Assembly (NCBI GenBank): GCA_016292095.1
Contig: JAEFAB010000053.1
Span: forward strand, 62,001 to 126,000
DNA: 64,000 bases
Reading direction: 5' to 3'
From: Eubacterium sp.
GTDB lineage: Bacteria; Bacillota; Clostridia; Lachnospirales; Lachnospiraceae
The position numbers and the translations under genes are program-made. This document shows positions 26,437-35,343 of the stretch, one piece after another. Within the stretch, counting starts at the first letter, position 1, and every line of letters starts with the position of its first letter. Below the pieces are notes generated by a model. It did no database searches. It saw nothing but the letters and a program-made list of their open reading frames with translations, and was not told where the DNA came from.

Positions 26437-26742
26437 AATGTATACCTCTAAAAAAATCCTTGTACGACAGTTTACAGGCATATTGTAGCAATGTGTAAAA
26501 AAGGTTGATAGATGTCATATGTCATAAATGTCAAAATTTGGATATGACAAATGTCATTTTTTTAGAGAAAAAATCGGAATTTGTATGATATATTGAGAGT
26601 GTGGAGTGGAATCGAGTGATTTTTGATGAAAAAACACAAGTAGTATTGAATACAATTTGACCTAGACAAATATGAAAAAATGATTACAATAATAGTATAG
26701 TGAATCAATAGAGGATTGTTATTTTGAAAGGAGATCCACTGT
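26437..26742. promoter_or_regulatory. Divergent intergenic region with ATGTCA operator cluster
   Basis: A 306-base region between divergent units. Five ATGTCA/TGACAT sites lie in 46 bases: ATGTCAT 26512-26518 and 26519-26525 (head to tail), ATGTCAA 26528-26534, ATGACA 26544-26549 (opposite strand) and ATGTCAT 26551-26557. For the minus-strand operon, TACAAT reads at 26482-26487 with only a poor -35 near 26505-26510, which places the repeats at about -37 to -82, as for an activator. On the plus strand, TAGACA 26663-26668 and TACAAT 26685-26690 (spacer 16) form the DegV promoter. Nothing else is evident. Confidence 0.65.
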
Positions 26743-27579
26743 ATGGATTGGAAAATTATTGCAGACTCAAGCTGTGATTTTTATGAATTAGAGGAGAAAA
26801 ACGAAAAAGTTGGCTTTGCCAGTGTTCCGTTTGTGATTTCAATTGACGGAGTCGATTTTATTGATAATGATAAACTGCAGACGGAAAAGGTGGTTGAAGC
26901 CATTGATAACTGTAAGGAGACCAGCTTTACATCTTGTCCGTCACCGGCGGAATGGATTAAAGCTTTTGGTGATGCGAAGTATTGTTTTGTTGTTACCATT
27001 TCTTCCAGCTTGTCAGGAAGCTTTAACAGTGCCAGTGTTGCAAAGAAGATGGTTTTGGAAGAAGATCCGAATCGACAGATTGAAATTTTGGATTCTTTGT
27101 CTACAGGCCCTACTCTTTGTTTGATTGTCAGAAAACTTCAGGAATTGATTTCAAAGAATGATGATTTTGAAGTTGTGAAAAAGGAAATACATGCTTATAT
27201 GAAAACAATGCATGTTGTTTTTGCACTTTCTTCATTTAATAATCTGGTACGTAATGGAAGAATGTCAAAGATTGCCGGAATGGTTGCCAGCAAATTAAGC
27301 TTGACCGGCGTAGGAGTCGGAAGTGCGGAAGGTACGATTGAAGTTAAGAAAATTGCCCGCGGACGAAAGAAGGTCATTGATGTCATTATTAATGATATTA
27401 AAGAACGAGGAGAAAATTGTCGTTCGATTATTATTTCACATTGCCAGAATGAGGAACTTGCCAAATCTTTAAAAGAGGCAATTGATAAGGTATTTGAAAG
27501 TATTGACATTAAGATTATTCCAACAAGAGGGTTGGATAGTTATTATGCGGAAAAGCATGGAATTATTGTTGGATATTAA
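26743..27579 (+). CDS. DegV family fatty-acid-binding protein
   Basis: 278 residues, DegV/FakB family. These proteins hold a fatty acid and present it to the kinase FakA, for incorporation into phospholipid. The N-terminal IIADSSCDF, the FTSCPSPAEW loop, ISSSLSGSFNSA and the domain-2 arginine-containing NGRMSKIAG stretch are all family hallmarks. No fakA is in this window. GAAAGGAG before the start; the transcript ends in a terminator just downstream. Monocistronic. Confidence 0.92.
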   Translation: MDWKIIADSSCDFYELEEKNEKVGFASVPFVISIDGVDFIDNDKLQTEKVVEAIDNCKETSFTSCPSPAEWIKAFGDAKYCFVVTISSSLSGSFNSASVAKKMVLEEDPNRQIEILDSLSTGPTLCLIVRKLQELISKNDDFEVVKKEIHAYMKTMHVVFALSSFNNLVRNGRMSKIAGMVASKLSLTGVGVGSAEGTIEVKKIARGRKKVIDVIINDIKERGENCRSIIISHCQNEELAKSLKEAIDKVFESIDIKIIPTRGLDSYYAEKHGIIVGY

Positions 27580-27585
27580 AAATGT

Positions 27586-27617
27586 AAGGCCTGACACCTG
27601 AAGAGTGTCAGGCTTTT
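27586..27617 (+). terminator. Terminator after degV
   Basis: AAG(G)CCTGACAC and GTGTCAGGCTT arms with one bulged G, followed by TTT. Confidence 0.75.
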
Positions 27618-27682
27618 TGTATTATTTGACGGAAAATATGTTACAATAAAGGTATGTTTATTGGACGGACGAGGAGGATATT

Positions 27683-28537
27683 ATGAAAAAAGGATTAGTA
27701 ATGGAAGGTGGCGCGATGCGTGGGATGTTTACCGCCGGCGTCATCGATGTATTTATGGAAAATAACATTGAATTTGATGGGGCAATCGGTGTTAGTGCGG
27801 GAGCGGTTTTTGGCTGTAATTACAAATCAAAACAGCCGGGAAGAACAATTCGTTTCAATACGAAGTATTGTAATGACCCGAACTATGTAGGAATCAAACC
27901 ATTTATTAAAACAGGGAATCTGTACAGCGTGGATTTTGGATATCATGATATTCCGGAACGACTGGATCCTTTTGATGTGGAAACTTTTGAGAAGAATCCA
28001 ATGGAGTTTTACGCGGTATGTACAGATGTTGTCAGCGGACAGCCGATTTACCGGAAACTGAAGACGGCAACCGGTGACGATCTCCTCTATTTGCAGGGGT
28101 CTGCTTCCTTGCCGCTGGTTTCAAAAGTGGTGGAAGTACAGGGACGAAAACTTTTGGATGGAGCGGTCAGTGATTCGGTTCCGCTAAAATATTTTGAAAG
28201 TATTGGATATGATCGGAACGTTGTCATTTTGACCCAACCAAAGGGTTATGAAAAAGGACCGAGCAGGGCAATTAGTGCCATCAAGGTACAGTTAAAACAA
28301 TATCCGCATTTTATCCGTGCGGCAGAAAACCGACACATTATGTATAATGAACAAATGCATTATATCAGAAAACAGGAAATTCACGATAAAGCGCTGGTAA
28401 TTCGACCAAAGGAAAAATTGCCGGTGAATCATGTGGAAAAAAATCCGGATAAACTTTGGGAAACCTATTATCTCGGACGGGAACAGGGAGAAAAATATCT
28501 GGATAAAGTTCGTGAATTTTTAGCAAAGGAAGATTAA
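27683..28537 (+). CDS. Patatin-like phospholipase
   Basis: 284 residues of the patatin/RssA-like serine lipase family. The oxyanion-hole glycine-rich stretch is MEGGAMRGMFTAG, the nucleophile elbow is GVSAG (Ser about residue 39) and the catalytic Asp is in LLDGAVSDS (about 159). No signal peptide, so it acts inside or at the inner membrane face. Likely a lipid acyl hydrolase; the substrate is unknown. GAGGAGG precedes the start. The SulP transporter gene begins 6 bases after its stop, so they form an operon. Confidence 0.9.
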   Translation: MKKGLVMEGGAMRGMFTAGVIDVFMENNIEFDGAIGVSAGAVFGCNYKSKQPGRTIRFNTKYCNDPNYVGIKPFIKTGNLYSVDFGYHDIPERLDPFDVETFEKNPMEFYAVCTDVVSGQPIYRKLKTATGDDLLYLQGSASLPLVSKVVEVQGRKLLDGAVSDSVPLKYFESIGYDRNVVILTQPKGYEKGPSRAISAIKVQLKQYPHFIRAAENRHIMYNEQMHYIRKQEIHDKALVIRPKEKLPVNHVEKNPDKLWETYYLGREQGEKYLDKVREFLAKED

Positions 28538-28543
28538 CGGAAA

Positions 28544-30748
28544 ATGGTTACAAAGCAGAACTCACAAAAAAAACAGAAAACATCGGCGCCATGGATTGCC
28601 GGAAAAGTGAACCTGAAACAGGATGTCTTATCCGGCATCATTGTTGCGCTTGTTTCCATTCCGATTTCCATGGGATATGCACAGATCGCCGGACTTCCGG
28701 TGATTTACGGATTGTATGGCTCGCTGTTACCGATTCTGGTTTTTGCTTTCCTGACCACATCTCCACAGTTTGTAGTCGGGGTGGATGCCATGCCGGCAGC
28801 AATGGTTGGAGGTCTCCTGGCTTCGATGGGGATTCAGGCAGAATCAGAGGAAGCACTAAAACTGGTTCCGGTGATTTCTATTTTGGTTGCAATCTGGTTT
28901 GTGATTTTTTATCTGTTTAGAGCGGGAAGGATTGTAAAATATATTTCCACACCGGTTATGGGAGGATTTATTTCCGGTGTAGGAGCTTCGATTATCTTAA
29001 TGCAGGTTCCGAAACTATGGGGTGGCAGCGCCGGTACCGGAGAACTGTTCCGGTTGGCGCGTCATATGGCAAAGGAACGGCATTCATTTCAGTTATTATC
29101 ATTTGGACTTGGAATCGGAACGGTTCTCATCATTCTCTTATGCAGAAAATGGCTTCCGAAGATTCCAATGTTAGTAATTATGATGCTGGTAGGCGTAATA
29201 TTGCAGCTTGTCTTTCACTTAGATGAACATGGCGTTAAACTGCTGCCGGAAGTGGCAGGAGGCTTGCCGCATCTTGTATTGCCGGATTTTAGGGTGCTGA
29301 AATATGAGACTGTGGATATTTTGGTTCAGTCTTTGAGTATTGCAGCGGTAATTATGACACAGACCTTGCTTGCAACAGGAAACTATGCAATGAAATATCA
29401 GGATCAGGTTGATAACAATCAGGAATTGCTTGCTTATGCAGGAATGAATCTCGCCGGAGGACTGGTAGGATGTTGTCCAATCAATGGCTCCGTTTCCCGA
29501 AGCGGTGTGGCAGATTCTTTTAAGTGCAGGTCTCAAGTGATGTCAATAACTGCTTCGGCAACAATGCTTGTCATTTTACTGTTTGGAACACCGTTATTAA
29601 AGTTTTTGCCAATCCCGGTTTTGACAGGAATTGTTATGACAGCACTCATTGGAATTATTGAATTCTCCATGGCAGAACGGTTACGCAAGTCAAGTAAGAA
29701 TGAATGGACCGTCTTTATGATTTCTTTTGGCGGAGTGCTTTTACTGGGCACCGTTTACGGCGTAATGATTGGTTGTATTCTTTCCTTTGCAGTTGTAGCT
29801 GTAAAGGCGGTTGTGCCAACGGCTGTCTTTTTAGGAAGAATTCCGGGAGAAGGTAATTTTTATCCTTTGAACAGAAACACCTCTGCAAGACCAATCAAGA
29901 ATACATTGATTTATCGCTTTAACGGAAATTTGTTCTTTGCTAATATTGACCGGTTTGAAAATGATATTAAGAATGCAATAAAAGAGGATACAAAACAAAT
30001 TGTGGTGGATGCCAGAGGAATTGACAATATCGACATTACCGCAGTGGATCGATTGATGGTCTTCCGAAAGTATTTGTTGGATCAGGGCATTCATTTCTAT
30101 ATAACAGAGCATGAAGGAATCCTGAATGATCGAATCCGTTTTCTGGGAGGCGGAAGTCTCATTGACGAAGGGGTGATGCGTCGTACCATTACCTTGGCAC
30201 TTCGTGATGCCGGACTTCGCAAGCCATATGAATTGGAGGAACCGGAAGAAGACGGAAAAGGAAAGAATTTTATAGAATCGGAAGAACGTCTGGCAGAATT
30301 CCAGTGGGCTTTCGGAGAGGAAGCGGAAAATCGGTTTGAGAAGATGGCATGGGAGACGGCAGAACAGCTGGTGGCTGCCATGGCAGGAGAGGGCGTTCAG
30401 AAAGATATTTTTGGATCCTATCAGTTGAAAACCACTTGGGGACTAATTGGTCGATATGATGAAGATGAGTTCTGGGATTATCTGGAAATTGCATTGGAAC
30501 AGTTGGCAAATCAGGGAAGGATAACAAAAGAAGATGCTTCGAATTTGGAACAGTTAATCGAGGAACGTCGTGAACGGGGTGTTGTAAGATTGCAGGAATT
30601 AAATCCGAAAGCGATGGATATTTTGTTAAAGCACCGAAGGGAAATCCGAGACCAGCTGAAAGCACAGCTTCCCGAAGAATATGCCCGGGTACATAATTTA
30701 AGAAAAGAAAGAAGATTAAAACAGGAAAAAGAAAGACCAACGCAGTAA
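28544..30748 (+). CDS. SulP family anion transporter with STAS domain and C-terminal extension
   Basis: 734 residues. The membrane core (about 25-430; LSGIIVALVSIPISMGYAQI opening) has the SLC26/SulP fold with about 12-14 spans, and a STAS domain follows (about 449-563; VVDARGIDNIDITAVDRL). The final ~170 residues (565-734) form an acidic-then-basic helical extension not typical of the family, including EEAENRFEKMAWETAEQL and a Lys/Arg/Glu-rich end. Such transporters move sulfate, bicarbonate or dicarboxylates; the substrate is unassigned. It is the second gene of an operon with the patatin and faces a second SulP gene. Confidence 0.9.
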   Translation: MVTKQNSQKKQKTSAPWIAGKVNLKQDVLSGIIVALVSIPISMGYAQIAGLPVIYGLYGSLLPILVFAFLTTSPQFVVGVDAMPAAMVGGLLASMGIQAESEEALKLVPVISILVAIWFVIFYLFRAGRIVKYISTPVMGGFISGVGASIILMQVPKLWGGSAGTGELFRLARHMAKERHSFQLLSFGLGIGTVLIILLCRKWLPKIPMLVIMMLVGVILQLVFHLDEHGVKLLPEVAGGLPHLVLPDFRVLKYETVDILVQSLSIAAVIMTQTLLATGNYAMKYQDQVDNNQELLAYAGMNLAGGLVGCCPINGSVSRSGVADSFKCRSQVMSITASATMLVILLFGTPLLKFLPIPVLTGIVMTALIGIIEFSMAERLRKSSKNEWTVFMISFGGVLLLGTVYGVMIGCILSFAVVAVKAVVPTAVFLGRIPGEGNFYPLNRNTSARPIKNTLIYRFNGNLFFANIDRFENDIKNAIKEDTKQIVVDARGIDNIDITAVDRLMVFRKYLLDQGIHFYITEHEGILNDRIRFLGGGSLIDEGVMRRTITLALRDAGLRKPYELEEPEEDGKGKNFIESEERLAEFQWAFGEEAENRFEKMAWETAEQLVAAMAGEGVQKDIFGSYQLKTTWGLIGRYDEDEFWDYLEIALEQLANQGRITKEDASNLEQLIEERRERGVVRLQELNPKAMDILLKHRREIRDQLKAQLPEEYARVHNLRKERRLKQEKERPTQ

Positions 30749-30765
30749 GATGCGTTGGTCCTTTT
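30735..30765. terminator. Bidirectional terminator between the two SulP genes
   Basis: AGACCAACGCA / TGCGTTGGTCC arms; the stop codon of the plus-strand SulP gene lies in the loop. T-tracts on both sides. Confidence 0.75.
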
Positions 30766-30766
30766 A

Positions 30767-32419
30767 TTATTCTTCACAAAGTTTAGTTGCCCATGCAATG
30801 GCATCATCAATATGAGGCTGGAAGTTTTCGCGCCCAACCTTTTCAATAAAGCCTGCCTTTTCCATAGTGTTCATCGGCTGCTCGTTAACATGGGAGAATA
30901 CTAAAGTAATTCCCTGTTTCTGACAACGTTCGAAACAAAGTCTTAAGGAACGCATTGCTGTTGCATCAATTGCAGGCACACCACGCATTCGGATAATAAT
31001 GACCTTGGTGAAATCCTTAAAGTCAATTGCAGCTAACTGTTCTGCATCACCAAAGAACATTGGTCCGGAGATTTCAAAAACACGAACCTGTTTTGGAATC
31101 GGCTTTAAGTCCATTCCGTCCGGATCTTCTTCCGGATCGTAATATTTCCAGCCTTTGACCTGAGATTCTTCACTCATTCGTTTAAGGAATAACAGGACTG
31201 CCAGAACCATTCCGATTTCGATGGCAACAACCAAATCAAAGACAACAGTCAATCCAAAGGTTGCAACCAAAACGAGAATGTCGCTTTTTGGAGCTGCTTT
31301 ACAAAGCAATACAAAAGTTCTCCACTGGCACATATTGTAAGCAACAATAAACAAGATTGCTGCGATTGTTGGCATTGGAATCAATGCAGCATATGGCATT
31401 AAAATCACTAAGACCAGAACTAACACAATGGCGTGAACGATACCGGCAATCGGTGTACGTCCACCGTTTTTGATGTTGGCTGCAGTTCTTGCAATGGCTC
31501 CGGTGGCAGGTATTCCGCCGAACAGTGCGGAACCGATATTACCGCATCCCTGAGCAATCAGTTCCATATTGGAACGATGATGCGAGTTGATCATACTGTC
31601 TGCCACAACACAGGACAGCAGAGATTCGATGGATGCAAGAATTGCAATGGTAAATCCGTCTGAAAGAACGGAACGGATTGTTCCCATGGAAAAATCCGGT
31701 GTATGGAATTTTGGAAGACTGTTGCTGATGGTGTATAAGTCTCCAATGGTATTAACGTTCATATGGGAAAACTTCACAATGAGAATTCCGACAATAACGG
31801 CAATTAATGAGCCCGGGATTTTTTCGTTGATTTTTGGCCACACAATTAAAATAAGAAGACTAATACCACCGATCAGTAAAGCGTAAGGATTTACAGTCTT
31901 AAGATTGTGGGCAAATGCTTCCACTTTTTCTGTTGTTTCAATGGTAACTGTTCCCTTCGGATAAACCAGTCCGAAGAAGTCTTTCAACTGTCCGATTAAA
32001 ATAGTTACCGCAATTCCGGCAGTAAATCCGGTAGTAATGGTAAAGGGAATATATTTGATTAAGGTACCTAATCGGCAAAGCCCCATAACAATCAAAATGA
32101 TACCGGCAATAATCGTTGCCATCATTAATCCGCTCATTCCGTTTTTTGCAACAATCCCCGCCACAATTGTAGCAAAGGCAGCAGTTGGTCCGGCAATCTG
32201 CACACGGCTTCCGCCTAAGAACGAAATGATAAAGCCGGCAATAATAGCAGTGTAAAGACCTTCTTCCGGTCCCACACCGGAAGCCAGAGCCAGGGCAATG
32301 GATAACGGTAAGGCGATAACTGCCACAATAATTCCTGATATAATATCTGTTGTAAGCTGTTTTCCTGAGTAGTTTTTTAAAGTGCTGAACAGCATTGGTT
32401 TAATCTTGTCTTTATGCAT
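30767..32419 (-). CDS. SulP family inorganic anion transporter with STAS domain
   Basis: 550 residues. The membrane core (about 15-420; TDIISGIIVAVIALPLSIAL) carries the SulP signature and the C-terminal STAS domain (about 445-545; VIIRMRGVPAIDATAMRSL) is of normal length. It resembles the BicA/YchM-type subfamily more than the neighbouring copy, so the pair are diverged paralogues rather than a recent duplication. ATG 32419 has TGGAG 6 bases upstream; an ATG four codons earlier has no site. The leader includes a GTCC-TTCG-GGAC hairpin. Confidence 0.92.
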   Translation of the reverse strand: MHKDKIKPMLFSTLKNYSGKQLTTDIISGIIVAVIALPLSIALALASGVGPEEGLYTAIIAGFIISFLGGSRVQIAGPTAAFATIVAGIVAKNGMSGLMMATIIAGIILIVMGLCRLGTLIKYIPFTITTGFTAGIAVTILIGQLKDFFGLVYPKGTVTIETTEKVEAFAHNLKTVNPYALLIGGISLLILIVWPKINEKIPGSLIAVIVGILIVKFSHMNVNTIGDLYTISNSLPKFHTPDFSMGTIRSVLSDGFTIAILASIESLLSCVVADSMINSHHRSNMELIAQGCGNIGSALFGGIPATGAIARTAANIKNGGRTPIAGIVHAIVLVLVLVILMPYAALIPMPTIAAILFIVAYNMCQWRTFVLLCKAAPKSDILVLVATFGLTVVFDLVVAIEIGMVLAVLLFLKRMSEESQVKGWKYYDPEEDPDGMDLKPIPKQVRVFEISGPMFFGDAEQLAAIDFKDFTKVIIIRMRGVPAIDATAMRSLRLCFERCQKQGITLVFSHVNEQPMNTMEKAGFIEKVGRENFQPHIDDAIAWATKLCEE

Positions 32420-32493
32420 GATAAACTCCATTCTTTTGCCTGAAACGGCGAGATTTAAAAAATAAGAAAGTCCCGAAGGACAAGAACTTTTCG

Positions 32494-32521
32494 ATTATAG
32501 CACAGAGGTGGAAAAAATCAA
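32494..32521 (-). promoter_or_regulatory. Promoter of the minus-strand SulP gene
   Basis: Minus strand TTGATT (32516-32521), 16-base spacer, extended TGCTATAAT (-10 at 32494-32499). It is divergent from the aspS promoter 8 bases away. Confidence 0.65.
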
Positions 32522-32528
32522 GATGTAT

Positions 32529-32557
32529 TTGACATTCATTATTTCTTATAATATAAT
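32529..32557 (+). promoter_or_regulatory. Consensus promoter of the aspS T-box leader
   Basis: Perfect TTGACA 32529-32534 and TATAAT 32552-32557 with a 17-base spacer; start near 32564. Confidence 0.85.
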
Positions 32558-32563
32558 CAGAAA

Positions 32564-32856
32564 CGATAGCGACGACGAAGAGAAGTAACCGTACTTATCG
32601 CTGACAGAGAGCAGGCGTTGGTGGAAGTCCTGTAGAATGAATTACGGCGAATAACACTTCAGAGCTGTGAACTGAACGAGAGTTTTCTTCAGTAGGGGAT
32701 CCGTCCTCTGCACGATACGCAGAAGGTCTTTCAAAATGCGAAGACCGTGAGGGGCTGCATTGGCAGTAAATCAGGTGGTACCGCGGACTTTTATGAAATT
32801 GATATAAATAAAGAGTTCGTCCTGAAAGAGTGAATCTTTTAGGATGAACTCTTTTT
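32564..32856 (+). promoter_or_regulatory. T-box riboswitch controlling aspS, candidate AAC (Asn) specifier
   Basis: A complete T-box leader. Stem I: GAAG 32577-32580 pairs with CTTC 32657-32660, and CCGTA 32589-32593 with TACGG 32643-32647. The internal loop between them has the 5' strand AGAAGTAA (AGTA motif) and the 3' strand CGAATAACA (32648-32656), in which AAC followed by A sits at the specifier position; no GAC is present there. The conserved T-box AGGTGGTACCGCG is at 32773-32785, with TGGT for the tRNA acceptor end. The terminator hairpin is 32810-32855 with a T5 run. An uncharged tRNA matching the specifier would stabilise the antiterminator and switch aspS on. Confidence 0.92.
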
Positions 32857-32888
32857 ACATTTATAAAATTAGTAAAGGAGAGAAAACA

Positions 32889-34646
32889 ATGGACGTTAAC
32901 ACAAACAACATTTATCGTGATGTAACAATGGATCAGCTTTCAGAAGCTAACGTTGGTCAGACTGTGAAGATTTCCGGTTGGATTGAAAACATCCGCGACC
33001 ACGGTGGAGTTTCATTTATTGACTTAAGAGATATGTACGGCGTAATGCAGGTCGTTATGCGAGACACTACTTTATTGGAAGGATTAAATAAGGAAGATTG
33101 TATTTCTGTGGAAGGACCAATTGAACACAGAGACGAAGAAACATACAATCCAAAGATTCCTACAGGAACAATTGAATTAGAAGCAAAATCTGTAAAGATT
33201 TTAGGAAAAGTATACAGACAGCTTCCGTTTGAAATCATGACTTCCAAGGAAACAAGAGAAGATGTTCGATTAAAATATCGTTATTTAGATCTTAGAAATA
33301 CAAAGGTTCGTGATAATATGATTTTCCGTTCCAACGTAATTTCTTATCTTCGTCAGAAGATGACAGACTTGGGATTCTTAGAAATCCAGACACCAATTCT
33401 TTGTGCTTCTTCTCCGGAAGGTGCCAGAGACTACATTGTACCAAGCAGAAAAATCAAAGGAAAATTCTATGCATTGCCACAGGCACCACAGCAGTATAAG
33501 CAGTTACTGATGGTTTCCGGCTTTGACAAGTATTTCCAGATTGCTCCTTGTTTCAGAGACGAAGATGCAAGAGCAGATCGTTCACCGGGAGAATTTTATC
33601 AGTTAGACTTTGAAATGAGCTTTGCTACACAGGAAGATGTTTTCCGTGTAGGAGAAGAAGTTTTAGCAGATACATTTAACAAGTTTGCTCCGGAAGGCTA
33701 TGAAGTAACACAGGCACCATTCCCTGTAATCAGCTTTAAGGAAGCAATGTTAAAATACGGTACAGATAAGCCGGACCTTAGAAACCCATTGGAAATTATC
33801 GATGTAACTGATTTCTTCCAGAGATGTACATTCAAGCCTTTCCACGGAAAGACAGTTCGTGCCATCGTGGTTAATCAGAAGTTATCTAAGGGTCAGCATG
33901 AAAAATTATTGAAGTTTGCACAGAGCATCGGCATGGGCGGACTTGGATATTTGGAAGTGTTAGAAGACGGTTCTTACAAGGGACCTATCGATAAATTCAT
34001 TCCGGATGATATGAAGGATGAAATCAGAAGTCAGGCAAACTTAAAGCCAATTGACACTATTTTCTTTATTGCGGACAATGAAAAGAATGCATCTCTTTAT
34101 GCAGGACAGATTCGTACCGCTCTTGGCGAAAGACTTGATTTAATTCAGAAGAACCAGTATAAGTTCTGTTATATCAACGACTTCCCAATGTACGAATATG
34201 ATAATGAAACAAAGCAGATGATCTTTACACACAATCCGTTCTCAATGCCACAGGGGGGATTGGAAGCATTGGAAACAAAGAACCCGGAAGAAATTTTAGC
34301 ATACCAGTACGATATCGTATGTAACGGTGTTGAATTATCTTCAGGTGCCGTAAGAAACCATGATATGGAAATTATGGTGAAGGCATTTGAAATCGCAGGA
34401 TACACAGAAGAAGACTTGAAAGAAAAATTTGGCGCACTCTATAATGCGTTCCAGTTTGGTGCACCACCTCACGCAGGTATGGCACCGGGAGTAGACCGAA
34501 TGATTATGCTTCTTCGCGATGAAGAAAACATTCGTGAAGTAATTCCATTCCCAATGAATGGTAATGCACAGGACTTAATGTGTGGTGCTCCGGGAGAAGT
34601 TACAGAACAGCAGCTCCGCGAAGTACACATTAAAGTAAGACAGTAA
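32889..34646 (+). CDS. aspS: Aspartyl-tRNA synthetase, bacterial type, probably non-discriminating
   Basis: 585 residues: an N-terminal OB-fold anticodon domain (1-110), class II catalytic core with motif 2 FRDEDARADRSPGEFYQLD and motif 3 GVDRMIMLL, and the bacterial GAD insertion (about 285-415). The anticodon domain reads IRDHGGVSFIDLRD; His38 corresponds to the position that is Leu in discriminating bacterial AspRS (RDLG in E. coli) and His in non-discriminating ones. That would make it charge both tRNA-Asp and tRNA-Asn, in line with gatCAB in this window and the AAC-type T-box leader. AAAGGAG lies upstream of ATG 32889; an earlier in-frame ATG is inside the T-box terminator. Confidence 0.95.
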   Translation: MDVNTNNIYRDVTMDQLSEANVGQTVKISGWIENIRDHGGVSFIDLRDMYGVMQVVMRDTTLLEGLNKEDCISVEGPIEHRDEETYNPKIPTGTIELEAKSVKILGKVYRQLPFEIMTSKETREDVRLKYRYLDLRNTKVRDNMIFRSNVISYLRQKMTDLGFLEIQTPILCASSPEGARDYIVPSRKIKGKFYALPQAPQQYKQLLMVSGFDKYFQIAPCFRDEDARADRSPGEFYQLDFEMSFATQEDVFRVGEEVLADTFNKFAPEGYEVTQAPFPVISFKEAMLKYGTDKPDLRNPLEIIDVTDFFQRCTFKPFHGKTVRAIVVNQKLSKGQHEKLLKFAQSIGMGGLGYLEVLEDGSYKGPIDKFIPDDMKDEIRSQANLKPIDTIFFIADNEKNASLYAGQIRTALGERLDLIQKNQYKFCYINDFPMYEYDNETKQMIFTHNPFSMPQGGLEALETKNPEEILAYQYDIVCNGVELSSGAVRNHDMEIMVKAFEIAGYTEEDLKEKFGALYNAFQFGAPPHAGMAPGVDRMIMLLRDEENIREVIPFPMNGNAQDLMCGAPGEVTEQQLREVHIKVRQ

Positions 34647-34685
34647 TACTGTCGATAAAATCTTACAAGAAATGAGGAAAGAAAA

Positions 34686-35321
34686 ATGAAAAAGACTATC
34701 AAAGTAGCAGCATTGGCAATCGTTATGACAGCAATTGCTTTTGCAACACCAAAGCAGGCATCTGCAGCACAGAAGTTTGAAGTTAGTTACATTCCAACAA
34801 CAGGAACTTCAGTAACAATTAATTTGAAAAAATCACCAAAATACTATACTGAAGTAGAACTTTCAAAGGCTAACGGAAAAGTTGTTGACACAAAGACATA
34901 TTACAAAGGTGCAACAGCAGCAAACTTCCTGGGCTTAAAGAAGAACACTGCATATTGCGCACGTTACAGAGCTGTTGAAGCAGACGGAACACCGGTATCA
35001 AGCTGGTCAAAGAAGATTGGATTTGTTTCTTTAAAGAATGTAGAACCAAAGCAGGTTGGAAAGTCTATGAAGGTATACTACAAACTTCCAAAAGTAAAGG
35101 GTGTTAAGAAATTTAAAGTTACAATTTCCAAGAAGCAGAAGAGTGGATACAAGACAGTCGGAACAGTAAAGCCGGGAAAGAAAATTATAATCAGCAAGTG
35201 TTACGGAAAGGCATTATCATACACATCTTACTATGTAAGAATTCAGCCGGTATTCGCTAAGAAGGTTAAAAATACATATAAACACAGTTCAGGATTCTAT
35301 TTTAGAAGAGGATATTTCTAG
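34686..35321 (+). CDS. Small exported protein with two FN3-like domains
   Basis: 211 residues: a signal peptide (1-28, cleavage after ASA) and two FN3-like beta-sandwich repeats (about 30-118 and 120-211). Marks include KKNTAYCARYRAVEADGTPV SSW in the first and SYTSYYVRIQPVF in the second. It is very rich in Lys and Tyr, with no catalytic motif. It resembles the basic FN3-like tails of the phosphoesterase and GH16-like proteins, here without an enzyme; a role in binding the wall or a ligand is inferred. It follows aspS after 39 bases and may receive read-through. Confidence 0.75.
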   Translation: MKKTIKVAALAIVMTAIAFATPKQASAAQKFEVSYIPTTGTSVTINLKKSPKYYTEVELSKANGKVVDTKTYYKGATAANFLGLKKNTAYCARYRAVEADGTPVSSWSKKIGFVSLKNVEPKQVGKSMKVYYKLPKVKGVKKFKVTISKKQKSGYKTVGTVKPGKKIIISKCYGKALSYTSYYVRIQPVFAKKVKNTYKHSSGFYFRRGYF

Positions 35322-35343
35322 AAACTGAGTTCATAGGATAAGG

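Noticed and set aside
28544-32419. SulP pair as a recent tandem duplication
   Set aside because: The two are in opposite orientation and clearly diverged in sequence and length.
32650-32655. TAA as T-box specifier
   Set aside because: TAA is a stop codon with no matching tRNA; the next register (AAC followed by A) fits the loop geometry.
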